DNA of 47,243 nucleotides from an uncultured bacterium. GTDB taxonomy: Bacteria; Bacillota; Clostridia; Oscillospirales; Oscillospiraceae. A program made the translations under genes and the position numbers. The first letter of the stretch is position 1. Each line of letters opens with the position of its first letter. Below the pieces are notes generated by a model. That model ran no database searches. It saw nothing but the letters and a program-made list of their open reading frames with translations, and was not told the origin of the DNA. The DNA is taken from assembly GCA_949840775.1 (NCBI GenBank), contig CATKXO010000021.1:1-47243 (forward strand), written 5' to 3'. Positions 25,258 to 32,800 of this stretch are shown one piece after another.

Positions 25258-25343
25258 AAGGCTCTCTCCTTCCTTGTTTTGAGACACACCCCCATCATAC
25301 CGGAATTGGAAGGGATTTGCAAGGGATTTTCTGAATATAGACG

Positions 25344-25369
25344 CGGCTCCCGCCGAATGGCGGGAGCCG
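25344..25369 (-). terminator. Terminator of spoIVA
   Basis: CGGCTCCCGCC and GGCGGGAGCCG form a perfect 11-bp stem with a 4-base loop 7 bases after the spoIVA stop. The T-run is poor. Confidence 0.6.
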
Positions 25370-25375
25370 TCCCAT

Positions 25376-26854
25376 TCACAGGATAATGCAGATCAGTCCA
25401 CCGGAGCCCTCGTTGATGATGCGCTGGAGGGTTTCCCGCAGTTTCGTGCGGGCGTCCTCGGGCATCCGGTTGATTTTGGAGTTCAGGTCCTCGTTCACCA
25501 GCTCGTGGAGGGATTTGCCGAAGATGTTGGCCTCCCAGATGCGGCTGGAGTCCCCCTCGTACTCCTGAAGCAGGTAGTGGATCATGTCCTCGCTCTGCTT
25601 CTCGCCCCCCACAATGGGAGAGACCTCCGTCTCGATGTCGGCGCGGATCATGTGGATGGAGGGGGCGCTGGCCTTCAGCCGGACGCCGTACCGCCCTCCC
25701 TGCTTCATGATCTCTGGCTCCTCCAGCACCAGAGAGTCGATGGGAGGCACCACAATACCGTAGCCCGTCTCCTCCACCTGCTGGAGGGCGTCGGCCACCT
25801 TGTCGTAGGCCTTTTTCACCCCGGCCAGCTGGGTCAGCAGGGCCATCAGGTCGCCGTCGTCGGCAATCTCAAAGCCCGACTGCTGAGACAGGGTATTGTA
25901 GAACAGTCCCCGGGGCAGCTCCAGGCAGGCGGCGGATACCCCGGTGCCCAGGTCGATGTTGGAGATGCGGGCGTCGCTGACCACCTCGCAGTCCCGGAAG
26001 GAGTTCACCGCACTGTCCACATCCCGCACCCGGCGGAGCTGGGCGGTCCCCTCCCGGATGGCCCCGTACAGCGCCGCCTTGATGGGGTGCTCCTGGGGCA
26101 GGGCGTCCACCCAGGGGGGAAGGAACAGGTCCAGCTCCTTCACCGGGAACTCGTAGAGGACGCTCTTTAAAATGGCGTTGATCTCCTCCTGGTCCAGCTC
26201 CAGGCAGTTGGCCGCCACGCAGGTCACGTCGTACCGCTGGGCGATATCCGACCGGATGGCCCTGGCCCGCTCCGAGGCGGGGTTGGCGGAGTTGAGCAGC
26301 ACCACAAAGGGCTTGCCCAGCTCCTTCAGCTCGGAGATGACCCGCTCCTCCGCCTCCAGGTAGTCCTCCCGGGGGATATCGGTGATGGTGCCGTCGGTGG
26401 TGACCACCACGCCGATGGTGGAGTGCTCGGAGATCACCTTCCGGGTGCCGATCTCCGCCGCCTCCGCCATGGGAATCTCGTGCTCAAACCAGGGGGTGGT
26501 CACCATCCGCTCGGTCTCCCCCTCCAGCTGGCCCACCGCGCCGGGCACCAGATAGCCCACGCAGTCGATCATCCGCATCTGGAAGGCGGCACCCCCGTCC
26601 ACCTGGACCGCCACCGCCTCCTCGGGGACAAACTTGGGCTCCGCCGTCATGATGGTCCGGCCCGAGCCGCTCTGGGGCAGCTCGTCCCGGGCCCGCTCCC
26701 GGCGGTAGACGTTTTCGATGTTGGGGATCACCAGCGTCTCCATAAACCGCTTGATAAAGGTGGATTTTCCTGTCCGGACCGGCCCTACCACGCCGATGTA
26801 GATATCGCCCTCGGTACGGAGCGCAATATCCTCGTAGATTTTGCGATCTTCCAC
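25376..26854 (-). CDS. spoIVA: Stage IV sporulation protein A, coat basement-layer ATPase
   Basis: Polymerises around the forespore, using ATP, to form the platform on which the spore coat is built. The 492-residue protein has Walker A GPVRTGKST with Lys at residue 30, the position known to be essential in Bacillus subtilis SpoIVA. MIDCVGYLVPGAVGQ fits the Walker B/switch region, and the protein ends in the conserved hydrophobic GGLICIIL. The start is GTG with AAGGAGGAATTGCA before it. A sigma-E-like promoter lies 45-72 bases upstream. SipL and SpoVM homologues lie just upstream, separated by an inserted nuclease gene. Confidence 0.98.
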   Translation of the reverse strand: MEDRKIYEDIALRTEGDIYIGVVGPVRTGKSTFIKRFMETLVIPNIENVYRRERARDELPQSGSGRTIMTAEPKFVPEEAVAVQVDGGAAFQMRMIDCVGYLVPGAVGQLEGETERMVTTPWFEHEIPMAEAAEIGTRKVISEHSTIGVVVTTDGTITDIPREDYLEAEERVISELKELGKPFVVLLNSANPASERARAIRSDIAQRYDVTCVAANCLELDQEEINAILKSVLYEFPVKELDLFLPPWVDALPQEHPIKAALYGAIREGTAQLRRVRDVDSAVNSFRDCEVVSDARISNIDLGTGVSAACLELPRGLFYNTLSQQSGFEIADDGDLMALLTQLAGVKKAYDKVADALQQVEETGYGIVVPPIDSLVLEEPEIMKQGGRYGVRLKASAPSIHMIRADIETEVSPIVGGEKQSEDMIHYLLQEYEGDSSRIWEANIFGKSLHELVNEDLNSKINRMPEDARTKLRETLQRIINEGSGGLICIIL

Positions 26855-26898
26855 TGCAATTCCTCCTTCGGCTGTGTGAGCCGGTATTTGTTCCTTAC

Positions 26899-26926
26899 AG
26901 TGTATGAGACAGGCTGGGGATTATGA
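26899..26926 (-). promoter_or_regulatory. Sigma-E-like promoter of spoIVA
   Basis: Minus strand: TCATAAT (26926-26920), 13 bases, CATACACT (26906-26899). The -10 is an exact match to the mother-cell sigma-E consensus CATACAMT and the -35 is close to KMATATT. The known sigma-E control of spoIVA in Bacillus fits. Confidence 0.7.
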
Positions 26927-26938
26927 CAGAAATACTGG

Positions 26939-26968
26939 AAGAGGCAGGCCTAAAGGGGTCTGCCTCTT
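26939..26968. repeat. Hairpin repeat, left copy flanking the nuclease gene
   Basis: A 30-base hairpin with stem AAGAGGCAG/CTGCCTCTT plus inner G-C pairs. It differs at only two positions from the hairpin at 27670-27699. On the minus strand the bases just before both copies read AGC-ACN-NGN-TAA. Confidence 0.75.
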
Positions 26969-26983
26969 CTGCTTACCTGGTGC

Positions 26984-27011
26984 TTGAAAAGCGGTCGAAC
27001 TATGGTATAAT
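26984..27011 (+). promoter_or_regulatory. Promoter of the orphan nuclease gene
   Basis: TTGAAA (26984-26989), 16-base spacer, perfect TATAAT (27006-27011), 31 bases before the ATG. This is a vegetative-type promoter, unlike those of the flanking spore genes. Confidence 0.75.
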
Positions 27012-27042
27012 GAGGTGAAACAGGCCAAAGGAGATACCGATC

Positions 27043-27552
27043 ATGAGTGCAACAGCTATTCCAACTTCATCAACTGAGCCGGCCTCCAAACGAAGAACGC
27101 TGCTGTCAGCGGATGTGACAGAAGAATACCTTCGCTCCGCCGCGCCGGGTCAGGGGAGCATTACGTTCGAGGATGGATACAAGGTCAAAGGTCATCAGGC
27201 AGAAATCAACATGGCCGATTGGTTGCACTGTGAGTTTGGCGGAGATATTATATTGCTGGTAGAATCGAAAACGCAGGGAGACCGGACGCCGGACTACCGC
27301 TGGAATGGGCGCAGCTGGGAACTGAAAGGGGTCACATCAAAAAATTCTGTTGACCGCGCCATCAGGGAGGCCGCAAAACAAATTCAGGATAATCCCGGTG
27401 GAATTATTTTGGATACCTCGGACAGTGCACTTTCCGATGAGGCAATAGAGAACACAATCTCCCAACGAATGAAAAGAGCCGCACTTGATCTGGTCGATAT
27501 TTTGATTGTCTCAGATAAAAAACTCAAAAAAATTTTGCGGTACAAAAGGTAA
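27043..27552 (+). CDS. Orphan CdiA-CT-like nuclease (tRNase fold) protein
   Basis: A 169-residue protein with AAAGGAG 9 bases before the ATG. Residues 40-169 resemble the CdiA C-terminal tRNA nuclease domain of contact-dependent inhibition toxins. The PD-(D/E)XK-like core would be Glu54, Asp84 (TPDYRWNG), Glu93 and Lys95 (WELKGV), followed by the helix RAIREAAKQIQDN and strand GIILDT. The usual large delivery protein is absent, there is no secretion signal, and no immunity gene is adjacent. Similar lone domains occur in mobile elements. It is the only plus-strand gene in the spoVM-sipL-spoIVA locus and is flanked by duplicate hairpins, so it was probably inserted. An unrelated housekeeping nuclease role is possible. 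Confidence 0.72.
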   Translation: MSATAIPTSSTEPASKRRTLLSADVTEEYLRSAAPGQGSITFEDGYKVKGHQAEINMADWLHCEFGGDIILLVESKTQGDRTPDYRWNGRSWELKGVTSKNSVDRAIREAAKQIQDNPGGIILDTSDSALSDEAIENTISQRMKRAALDLVDILIVSDKKLKKILRYKR

Positions 27553-27603
27553 AACCGGAAGTGCCGCCCCTGCCAATACGGGCAGAGGATCATCTTCCGG
27601 TTT
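27552..27603 (+). terminator. Double-hairpin terminator of the nuclease gene
   Basis: The outer stem AAACCGGAAG/CTTCCGGTTT encloses an inner stem CTGCC/GGCAG (27570-27585). It begins inside the stop codon of the nuclease gene. Confidence 0.6.
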
Positions 27604-27669
27604 GGGACACCAATTGTCCTACGCTTATTATACACGATAACCGGCGGTTTTGCAACAGAAAATTTTGTA

Positions 27670-27699
27670 AAGAGGCAGGCCCAAACGGGTCTGCCTCTT
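27670..27699 (-). terminator. Hairpin repeat, right copy; terminator of sipL
   Basis: A stem AAGAGGCAG/CTGCCTCTT with inner G-C pairs, followed on the minus strand by TTTACAAAATTTT, directly after the sipL stop. 28 of 30 positions match the copy at 26939-26968. Confidence 0.75.
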
Positions 27700-27703
27700 G
27701 GCT

Positions 27704-29221
27704 TTATCGTGTGCTGGGGATGAGGAGCATCCGCCCCACGGGCAGGGTCTCCTCCTCCAGCTCGTTGGCCTGGAGAATCTGCTCCATGGTGGTGCCGTGG
27801 GCCTTGGCGATGTCCCACAGCTCCTCGCCGGGGGACGGCATCCGCAGTACCACGGAGGGCCGCTGGCCCTCCCCCGCGCTCCGGGCCTCTCCCAACTGGG
27901 CGCTGGTCACCGCCGGGATAGCGGTCGTCTCGGTGGTCAGGCAGTGGAACTCCACCGTAAACCGCACCTCCACCCCGCCGGCGGCGGGGGCGGCGAAGAC
28001 CTCTCCGGGACAGGCGCAGAAGCAGGAGCATTTGGCCCCCTCGGGGCAATCCAGGCGGCAGGTCACAGGGATGGACCGGCGGATGCACTGGACCAGCTCG
28101 TTTTCGTCCAGATAGAGCACTGTGATGCACGCCTCCGCTGTAAGGACCAGCTCCTTCCCCTCCCGGCTCTGGCGCACCTGTCCCAGGGTCAGCCTGGCGT
28201 CCGCAACGGAGCGCACCATCTCCCCCGTCTCCAGCAGCTCCCGGACGGCCTGGGGCCGTACCGACTGCTCGTCAAGGCTGCAAAGCAGCTGGTTCTCCCG
28301 CTCCACCTCCATGAGGTTGCCGGTACTGTACAGGTCCTGGAGGATCGTCACCGGACGGCGGCAGTACACCTTGGCCTGGGCCAGCAGCTCCAAGGTAACG
28401 TTCAGCTCCCGACTGTCGTTGGGGAGCTGGTCGCACTGGATAGCGGCCACCTCAACCTCCACCTGGCAGTCTCCCTCCTCTCCGGCGTCCGCCACCTCGA
28501 TAATCTGAGAGAAGGGCAGGGACTCATGGCTGGCGGACAGCGTGCCCCCCGCCTCCTGGAGCAGTATGTAGAGCTCCACCATTCCCTTGAAAATGAGCTT
28601 GGAGCCGATGAGCTTGCTCTCGGTGCACTCCGGCTGGACCCTGAGGGATAACAACACAGGGGAGTCCCCGGCCCCCTGGAGCCGCACCTGGTCCGAAAAG
28701 GTGAAGGGCTTTTCCTGGACAGCGGACAGCTGGTAGTGCTCCCCCTGGAACTGGCGCTGGCACAGGCCCTCCTCCTCTGTGCCGGTGACGCCGCTGCAAA
28801 TGGGCCGCTCCACCGGCTGGCAGGCGGTGATGTCTACGGCCAAATCCACCCGCAGCAGCACCTTTCGGGGGTTGAGGGCCCGGGCCTCGGCGGAGCGCAG
28901 CCTGGGGCTGGCCAGCACCGTCCCCCGCTCGGTGAGGCCGGGGGCCTCCGCCTGACAGGTAAAGGGCAGCCCCACCTCCATCCGCCGCAGGCCGCCGCCC
29001 CCCTCTGGCTGGTACAGAATGGAGGCCCGCACCATTCCAGTCACCTGGGCCATCCCCTCCCGGGCCTGCTTGCCGCTGAGAATCGCCTGCCCGCAGACAT
29101 CCACAATTCGCAGAATATCCGGACAGGCGTCGGGGACGATGCTCTCCAGGGTCTCCTCCTGGCACAGAGTGACCTCCGCCACTGTGTCGTAATTGATAAT
29201 GGTATCACGTTCAAATTCCAT
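27704..29221 (-). CDS. sipL: SipL homologue: SPOCS (DUF3794) and LysM coat protein
   Basis: A 505-residue protein with repeated DUF3794/SPOCS-type regions (one ending near RVDLAVDITACQPVERP, the last around LVLTAEACITVLYLDENE) and a C-terminal LysM domain (about 460-505, GEELWDIAKAHGTTMEQIL). This is the layout of Clostridioides difficile SipL, whose LysM domain binds SpoIVA to anchor the coat. Location next to spoIVA and spoVM supports the same role. The ATG at 29221 follows GGGAGAGG; an in-frame start 8 codons upstream would cover this site. A sigma-E-like promoter and a hairpin leader lie upstream. Confidence 0.9.
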   Translation of the reverse strand: MEFERDTIINYDTVAEVTLCQEETLESIVPDACPDILRIVDVCGQAILSGKQAREGMAQVTGMVRASILYQPEGGGGLRRMEVGLPFTCQAEAPGLTERGTVLASPRLRSAEARALNPRKVLLRVDLAVDITACQPVERPICSGVTGTEEEGLCQRQFQGEHYQLSAVQEKPFTFSDQVRLQGAGDSPVLLSLRVQPECTESKLIGSKLIFKGMVELYILLQEAGGTLSASHESLPFSQIIEVADAGEEGDCQVEVEVAAIQCDQLPNDSRELNVTLELLAQAKVYCRRPVTILQDLYSTGNLMEVERENQLLCSLDEQSVRPQAVRELLETGEMVRSVADARLTLGQVRQSREGKELVLTAEACITVLYLDENELVQCIRRSIPVTCRLDCPEGAKCSCFCACPGEVFAAPAAGGVEVRFTVEFHCLTTETTAIPAVTSAQLGEARSAGEGQRPSVVLRMPSPGEELWDIAKAHGTTMEQILQANELEEETLPVGRMLLIPSTR

Positions 29222-29258
29222 GGTGTCCTCTCCCTTGTCATACATAGAGTATCAACCC

Positions 29259-29285
29259 GTATCCCCGCCTGGAGGGCGGGGATAC
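29259..29285. promoter_or_regulatory. Hairpin in the sipL leader
   Basis: GTATCCCCGCC and GGCGGGGATAC form a perfect 11-bp stem with a 5-base loop, between the sipL promoter and its ribosome site. It lacks a T-run, so it is more likely a stability or attenuation element than a terminator. Confidence 0.5.
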
Positions 29286-29316
29286 AAGCTCCTTCAAAAC
29301 TGTCAGCTTTGTTGAC

Positions 29317-29345
29317 ACTATATGCCCGGGAGTTCCTATGTATGC
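29317..29345 (-). promoter_or_regulatory. Sigma-E-like promoter of sipL
   Basis: Minus strand: GCATACA (29345-29339), 14 bases, CATATAGT (29324-29317), close to KMATATT-N14-CATACAMT. It starts 4 bases after the spoVM stop. Confidence 0.6.
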
Positions 29346-29348
29346 CCC

Positions 29349-29420
29349 CTATTTTACCTTGAAAATCCTGCGCAGCAGCCCCCGCAGGCACCGGGGGGAA
29401 CGTACCACCACGATACCCAT
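29349..29420 (-). CDS. spoVM: Stage V sporulation protein M (23 residues)
   Basis: A tiny gene of 24 codons with a strong GGGAGGGGAGG ribosome site 7 bases before its ATG. The peptide begins MGIVVVRSPRCLRG and ends RRIFKVK. It aligns without gaps to Bacillus SpoVM: Pro9, the helix-breaking residue essential there, is at position 9, with basic residue 10, Leu12, Gly14, hydrophobic 15 and Arg17. SpoVM is an amphipathic helix that marks the curved forespore membrane and recruits SpoIVA. Position directly upstream of sipL and spoIVA strongly supports the call. A weak sigma-E-like -10 (CATAGGAT, 29474-29467) lies upstream. Confidence 0.88.
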   Translation of the reverse strand: MGIVVVRSPRCLRGLLRRIFKVK

Positions 29421-29534
29421 GAAAACGCCTCCCCTCCCTGTTGGATTTGCCGTTGACGGCTGTTTCATCCTATGCGGAGCCGGAGAAAGTGTGCCTTGCA
29501 TAATTGGGGAGCTGAAAACCATTCAGTAGCTCAA

Positions 29535-29560
29535 AAAAGCCGCCCGGCCGGGCGGCTTTT
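29535..29560 (-). terminator. Terminator after the first sigma/anti-sigma pair
   Basis: A perfect 26-base palindrome with AAAAGCCGCCCGG and CCGGGCGGCTTTT arms, followed on the minus strand by a T-run. Confidence 0.85.
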
Positions 29561-29565
29561 CCATA

Positions 29566-30483
29566 TCAGGGTTTCGCATTCTGTCCTTCGTCAGGTACAA
29601 TCTCAATGTGCTTGCCGTCCGGGGTGTCAGTTTCCCGTGTGGTATAGGTGATTCCGTCGTCCGCCCCGACGGTGGTGAACCACTCCCGCTCAAAGCCGCT
29701 GTCCTCCATGAACCGCTCCACGGCAGCGGGATCGGCCTTGCTCTCGTCCAAAGGCAGGGTAAACAGGGCGTGAGGGCCTTCAAAGCGCTCAGCAAAGGCA
29801 ATGGTCCCGTCCTCCGCCATGGTAAAGGTGTCCCGGCTGGGCACTCTGCCCTGGTAGAAGGCCAGATACACCGTGTGGTCCGCGAACATCTCGACGCTCT
29901 GGGTATCCAGCAGGCAGTAGATGACCCCGTCCTGCTCCAGAAGGGAGACGCCGGCATCCAGGGTCCAGTTGTTCACCGACCAGGGGGTGAAGCCGGCCAC
30001 CAGAGGGGTGAAGGTATAGTCCGTAATCGGAAAATCCTCCATGTCCAGCGGCGTGCCGTCCAGGCTCTCCAGAATCATCACCGCATAGGTGCGCGCCTGG
30101 TCCGCCTGGCTGGTCCAGCCGGACAGGTTCTCCCCTGACACCAGCCCCGCCAGGGTGACGGCCAGGTCATCGGTCTGTACCGTCTGGCCAATCCTGACGG
30201 CATTCTCACGCTCAAAGGCCTGAGACAGGGCGGGGTCTCCATGCAGCTCCGCCACTTGAGCGGGGCTCAGCCACCGGGAGGCGGCATAGGCGGACACGGT
30301 AAACATGGCCACCGCAGCGGCAATGGCAAGGACACGGTAAAAACCTCTTTTTTTCATGGTGTCACACTCCTTTTCAATTTCAGCAATTTGGGCAGTCCGG
30401 TGCACCAGCTCCTCCGTCCGTTCCTGGAAATCCGCGGAAAAGGGAATGGCGTCCACAGCCTTCCGGTAGTCGTTCCAGTTCAT
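29566..30483 (-). CDS. Membrane anti-sigma-like partner of ECF sigma factor (copy 1)
   Basis: A 305-residue protein with a cytoplasmic N-terminus (MNWNDYRKAVDAIPFSADF, about 1-45), one membrane segment (about 47-66, VLAIAAAVAMFTVSAYA) and a 235-residue extracytoplasmic domain that includes VYLAFYQGRVPSRD. The ATG overlaps the sigma gene stop (ATGA). Gene order and topology fit anti-sigma factors that hold an ECF sigma at the membrane until a signal arrives. The N-terminal NDYR-K/R-A motif is shared with the partner protein at 36286-37716. The signal is unknown. Confidence 0.8.
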   Translation of the reverse strand: MNWNDYRKAVDAIPFSADFQERTEELVHRTAQIAEIEKECDTMKKRGFYRVLAIAAAVAMFTVSAYAASRWLSPAQVAELHGDPALSQAFERENAVRIGQTVQTDDLAVTLAGLVSGENLSGWTSQADQARTYAVMILESLDGTPLDMEDFPITDYTFTPLVAGFTPWSVNNWTLDAGVSLLEQDGVIYCLLDTQSVEMFADHTVYLAFYQGRVPSRDTFTMAEDGTIAFAERFEGPHALFTLPLDESKADPAAVERFMEDSGFEREWFTTVGADDGITYTTRETDTPDGKHIEIVPDEGQNAKP

Positions 30484-30959
30484 CTGATTTCCTCCTTCAG
30501 CATTTTCCTCAGCCGTTCCCGGCCCCGGGCCAGCCGGGTGCCCACCGTGGCGGCGGACAGACCAAGCAGCGTTCCGATCTCTTTGATGGAATACCCCTCG
30601 TAGTAGTGCAGGTGGATGACGGCGCCGTACTTCTCCGGCAGAGCCTGTACGGCCTGAAGCAGGTCCGGCTCCGGTTCCGGGGCTTCCTGCCAGGCCGCCT
30701 CCTCCAGAGGGAGATTCCGCTTTTCCGCCTGACGGCGGATGTCACTGGCGCGGTGAAGGGTAGCGCGGATCAGCCATGCCCTCTCGTGTCCGGCGTCCCG
30801 GAACGAGACGGGAGCGGCCAGCAATCGCAGAAACACCTCCTGCACTGCGTCCTCCGCGTCGCTGACGGAGGACAGCCGGGTACAGGCCAGGCGCAGCAGC
30901 ATATCGCTGTACTCCCGCACAAGGCGGCATACGGTCTCTTCGGTACCGGTCGGGACCAT
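30480..30959 (-). CDS. ECF sigma-70 family RNA polymerase sigma factor (copy 1)
   Basis: A 159-residue sigma factor with region 2 (SDAEDAVQEVFLRLL, then AWLIRATLHRASD) and region 4 (LPEKYGAVIHLHYYEGYS, then TVGTRLARGRERL). The ATG at 30959 has GGGAG about 9 bases upstream; a TTG three codons earlier would leave no room for a ribosome site. A sequence TGAAAA-N17-CGTG on the minus strand upstream (31002-30976) resembles ECF-type promoters, so self-activation is possible. Its targets are unknown. Confidence 0.93.
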   Translation of the reverse strand: MVPTGTEETVCRLVREYSDMLLRLACTRLSSVSDAEDAVQEVFLRLLAAPVSFRDAGHERAWLIRATLHRASDIRRQAEKRNLPLEEAAWQEAPEPEPDLLQAVQALPEKYGAVIHLHYYEGYSIKEIGTLLGLSAATVGTRLARGRERLRKMLKEEIR

Positions 30960-31033
30960 GTTCCTCAACTCCCTTCACCCTTAACACGGTTCAGAACGGG
31001 CAAATTTTTCATTCCCGCAAAAAAAGATAAAAA

Positions 31034-31072
31034 ACCGGCCTGCCGCGGGGCTGCACCCCATGACAGGCCGGT
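31034..31072 (-). terminator. Terminator of the rsmD-coaD operon
   Basis: ACCGGCCTG and CAGGCCGGT enclose an inner CGGGG/CCCC stem. On the minus strand TTTTTTATC follows. Confidence 0.8.
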
Positions 31073-31082
31073 CCTGTTCCAC

Positions 31083-31613
31083 TCAGTCTTTATCCGCGTC
31101 AAACATGGTTCTGCCCCCCTGAGGCTGCCCTCCGGGGGTGTTGTTGATGGTGGCGGCCGCCGCCGCCCGGAACCGGGAGCGGGACTGCTTGATCTCGTCG
31201 AAGGCCTCAGCCACCGCCTCCTCGGTGCGGCGCAGGGCATCCTCGCAGTACTCGTTGGCCGACCGCTTCAGCGCCCGGCTGCGCTCCTCCGCCTGGCGGA
31301 TCATGTCGTTGGCCCGCTGCTTGGCCTGGAGGGCCACGGTGTCGGCGGCCAGCATCTGCTTGGCCCGCTCCTCGGCGGACCGGACGATAGACTCCGCCTT
31401 CCGCTTGGCGTCCGCCTCCATCTCCGCCCGCCGGGCCATCATCTTCCGGGCCTCGGTCAGCTCCATGGGGAATTGGCTGCGGATGTCGTCAATCAGGTCC
31501 AGGGCCCGGTCCCGCTCGATAACACATCTGTCCCCTCCGGACAGGGGGGCGTTCTTTGCCTCGTCAATCATCTCAAACAGCATATCCAAAAGTTCTTCCA
31601 CACCGCTTGCCAT
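31083..31613 (-). CDS. Coiled-coil protein of unknown function
   Basis: A 176-residue cytoplasmic protein, mostly one long charged helix rich in Ala/Arg/Glu (about 45-150, for example AEERAKQMLAADTVALQAKQ), so a coiled coil is likely. It resembles proteins often labelled ATPase subunit H-like, but only by composition; it is not an ATPase gene. N-terminal residues 1-40 are shorter helices (VEELLDMLFEMIDEAKNAP). It starts 4 bases after coaD ends, with GGAAGG before the ATG, and is the last gene of rsmD-coaD. Confidence 0.75.
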   Translation of the reverse strand: MASGVEELLDMLFEMIDEAKNAPLSGGDRCVIERDRALDLIDDIRSQFPMELTEARKMMARRAEMEADAKRKAESIVRSAEERAKQMLAADTVALQAKQRANDMIRQAEERSRALKRSANEYCEDALRRTEEAVAEAFDEIKQSRSRFRAAAAATINNTPGGQPQGGRTMFDADKD

Positions 31614-31617
31614 TGGG

Positions 31618-32115
31618 TCAGCCTTCCTTTCCTTCCATCTCTCTCATGCGCCGGTTCACATCGTCCACAATTTCCCGGGGAACCAGTCCCGTCAGGTCCG
31701 TTCCATACCGGGCCATCTCCTTGACGATGGTGGAACTGAGATAGGTATACTTTTCACTGGACGCCAGAAACATGGTTTCCAGCTTGGGATTCAGGTGCCG
31801 GTTGATCACCGCCATCTGGACCTCCTGCTCAAAATCGGACACCGCCCGCAGCCCCTTAACCACCACATGGGCCCGCCTCCGCTTGGCATAGGCCGCCAGC
31901 AGCTCGTCGGAGAAGTCCACCTCTACATTGGGAAACCGGGCGGTGGATTTTCTCAGCAGTTCCACCCGCTCCTCCGGGGTAAACATCCCTGTTTTTTTGG
32001 AGTTTACCATAACGCAGACAATCAGATTGTCGAAACAGGCGGCCGCACGCTTGATAATGTTCAGGTGTCCCAGGGTTACCGGGTCAAAGCTGCCCGGATA
32101 GATGGCTGTGCTCAT
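31618..32115 (-). CDS. coaD: Phosphopantetheine adenylyltransferase
   Basis: Adenylates 4'-phosphopantetheine, the fourth step of coenzyme A synthesis. The 165-residue protein has the nucleotidyltransferase motif YPGSFDPVTLGHLNII at residues 6-21 and the C-terminal YLSSTIVKEMARYG. Length is standard. The ATG overlaps the rsmD stop by 4 bases, the usual rsmD-coaD arrangement in Firmicutes. Confidence 0.97.
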   Translation of the reverse strand: MSTAIYPGSFDPVTLGHLNIIKRAAACFDNLIVCVMVNSKKTGMFTPEERVELLRKSTARFPNVEVDFSDELLAAYAKRRRAHVVVKGLRAVSDFEQEVQMAVINRHLNPKLETMFLASSEKYTYLSSTIVKEMARYGTDLTGLVPREIVDDVNRRMREMEGKEG

Positions 32116-32669
32116 CGGCTCACGCTCCCGGCCCGGCGGCAGACGGTCAGCTTGATCTGTCCATACCGGTACTCCCGCCCCGCCTCATAGGGGGGCGTCA
32201 GGGTGGGAGCGGACCAGTCCGTCCCACTTTCGCAGACTATTATACCATGTTCCCGCAAAATGTCAAACTGTGTCAGCAGTTTTAGGGATTCTTCCAACAA
32301 ACCGCTCTGGTAGGGCGGATCCAGAAACACCACGTCAAATTTTTCCCGGCAGGCGGCCAGAAAGGACAGCGCCTCCCCCTGGACCGCTTGGGACCGGTCT
32401 TCAAAGCGGCACAGCCTTATATTTTCCTTCACCAGAGCGGCGGCCTCCTTCCGCTGGTCCACAAAAGTGCAGTGCTCCGCCCCCCTGGACAGGGCCTCCA
32501 GCCCCAGCTGGCCGGTGCCTGCAAAGAGGTCCAACACCCGCCGGCCCTCCAGCTCAAACTGGATGATATTGAACAGAGACTCCTTCACCTTGTCGGTGGT
32601 GGGCCGGGTGTCCATCCCCTGGGGCTCCTTCAGCTTGCGGCCCCTGGCTGCACCGGAAATAATACGCAT
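32112..32669 (-). CDS. rsmD: 16S rRNA (guanine966-N2) methyltransferase
   Basis: Methylates G966 of 16S rRNA. The 185-residue protein starts MRIISGAARGRKLKEPQG and has the SAM-binding motif VLDLFAGTGQLGLEALSRGA (about 45-64) and the catalytic DPPY in VVFLDPPYQSG (about 115-125), diagnostic for N6/N2 aminomethyltransferases of this family. The ATG at 32669 follows AGAGGAGAAGCTT; an upstream in-frame ATG has no ribosome site. Confidence 0.96.
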   Translation of the reverse strand: MRIISGAARGRKLKEPQGMDTRPTTDKVKESLFNIIQFELEGRRVLDLFAGTGQLGLEALSRGAEHCTFVDQRKEAAALVKENIRLCRFEDRSQAVQGEALSFLAACREKFDVVFLDPPYQSGLLEESLKLLTQFDILREHGIIVCESGTDWSAPTLTPPYEAGREYRYGQIKLTVCRRAGSVSR

Positions 32670-32755
32670 AAGCTTCTCCTCTTTTGTCCTATCAGATTTT
32701 GTCAAACATTCGGGCGAAACTGCAAGGGAAAACAGGTGGATTTTTTGACGGAAAC

Positions 32756-32798
32756 GCGTTACACTGAGGGAGTATTTGAGAAAAGAGAGGTGTAACGC
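32756..32798 (+). promoter_or_regulatory. Inverted repeat around the start of the XRE gene
   Basis: GCGTTACAC (32756-32764) and GTGTAACGC (32790-32798) are perfect 9-bp inverted repeats 25 bases apart. The second ends 2 bases before the ATG. It could be a spaced operator for the XRE protein, or an mRNA hairpin that closes the region between ribosome site and start. Confidence 0.5.
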
Positions 32799-32800
32799 AA

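Noticed and set aside
29338-29529. Plus-strand frame of 63 codons over the spoVM region
   Set aside because: It is antisense to spoVM, has no ribosome site and no recognisable domain; spoVM on the minus strand explains the conservation expected there.
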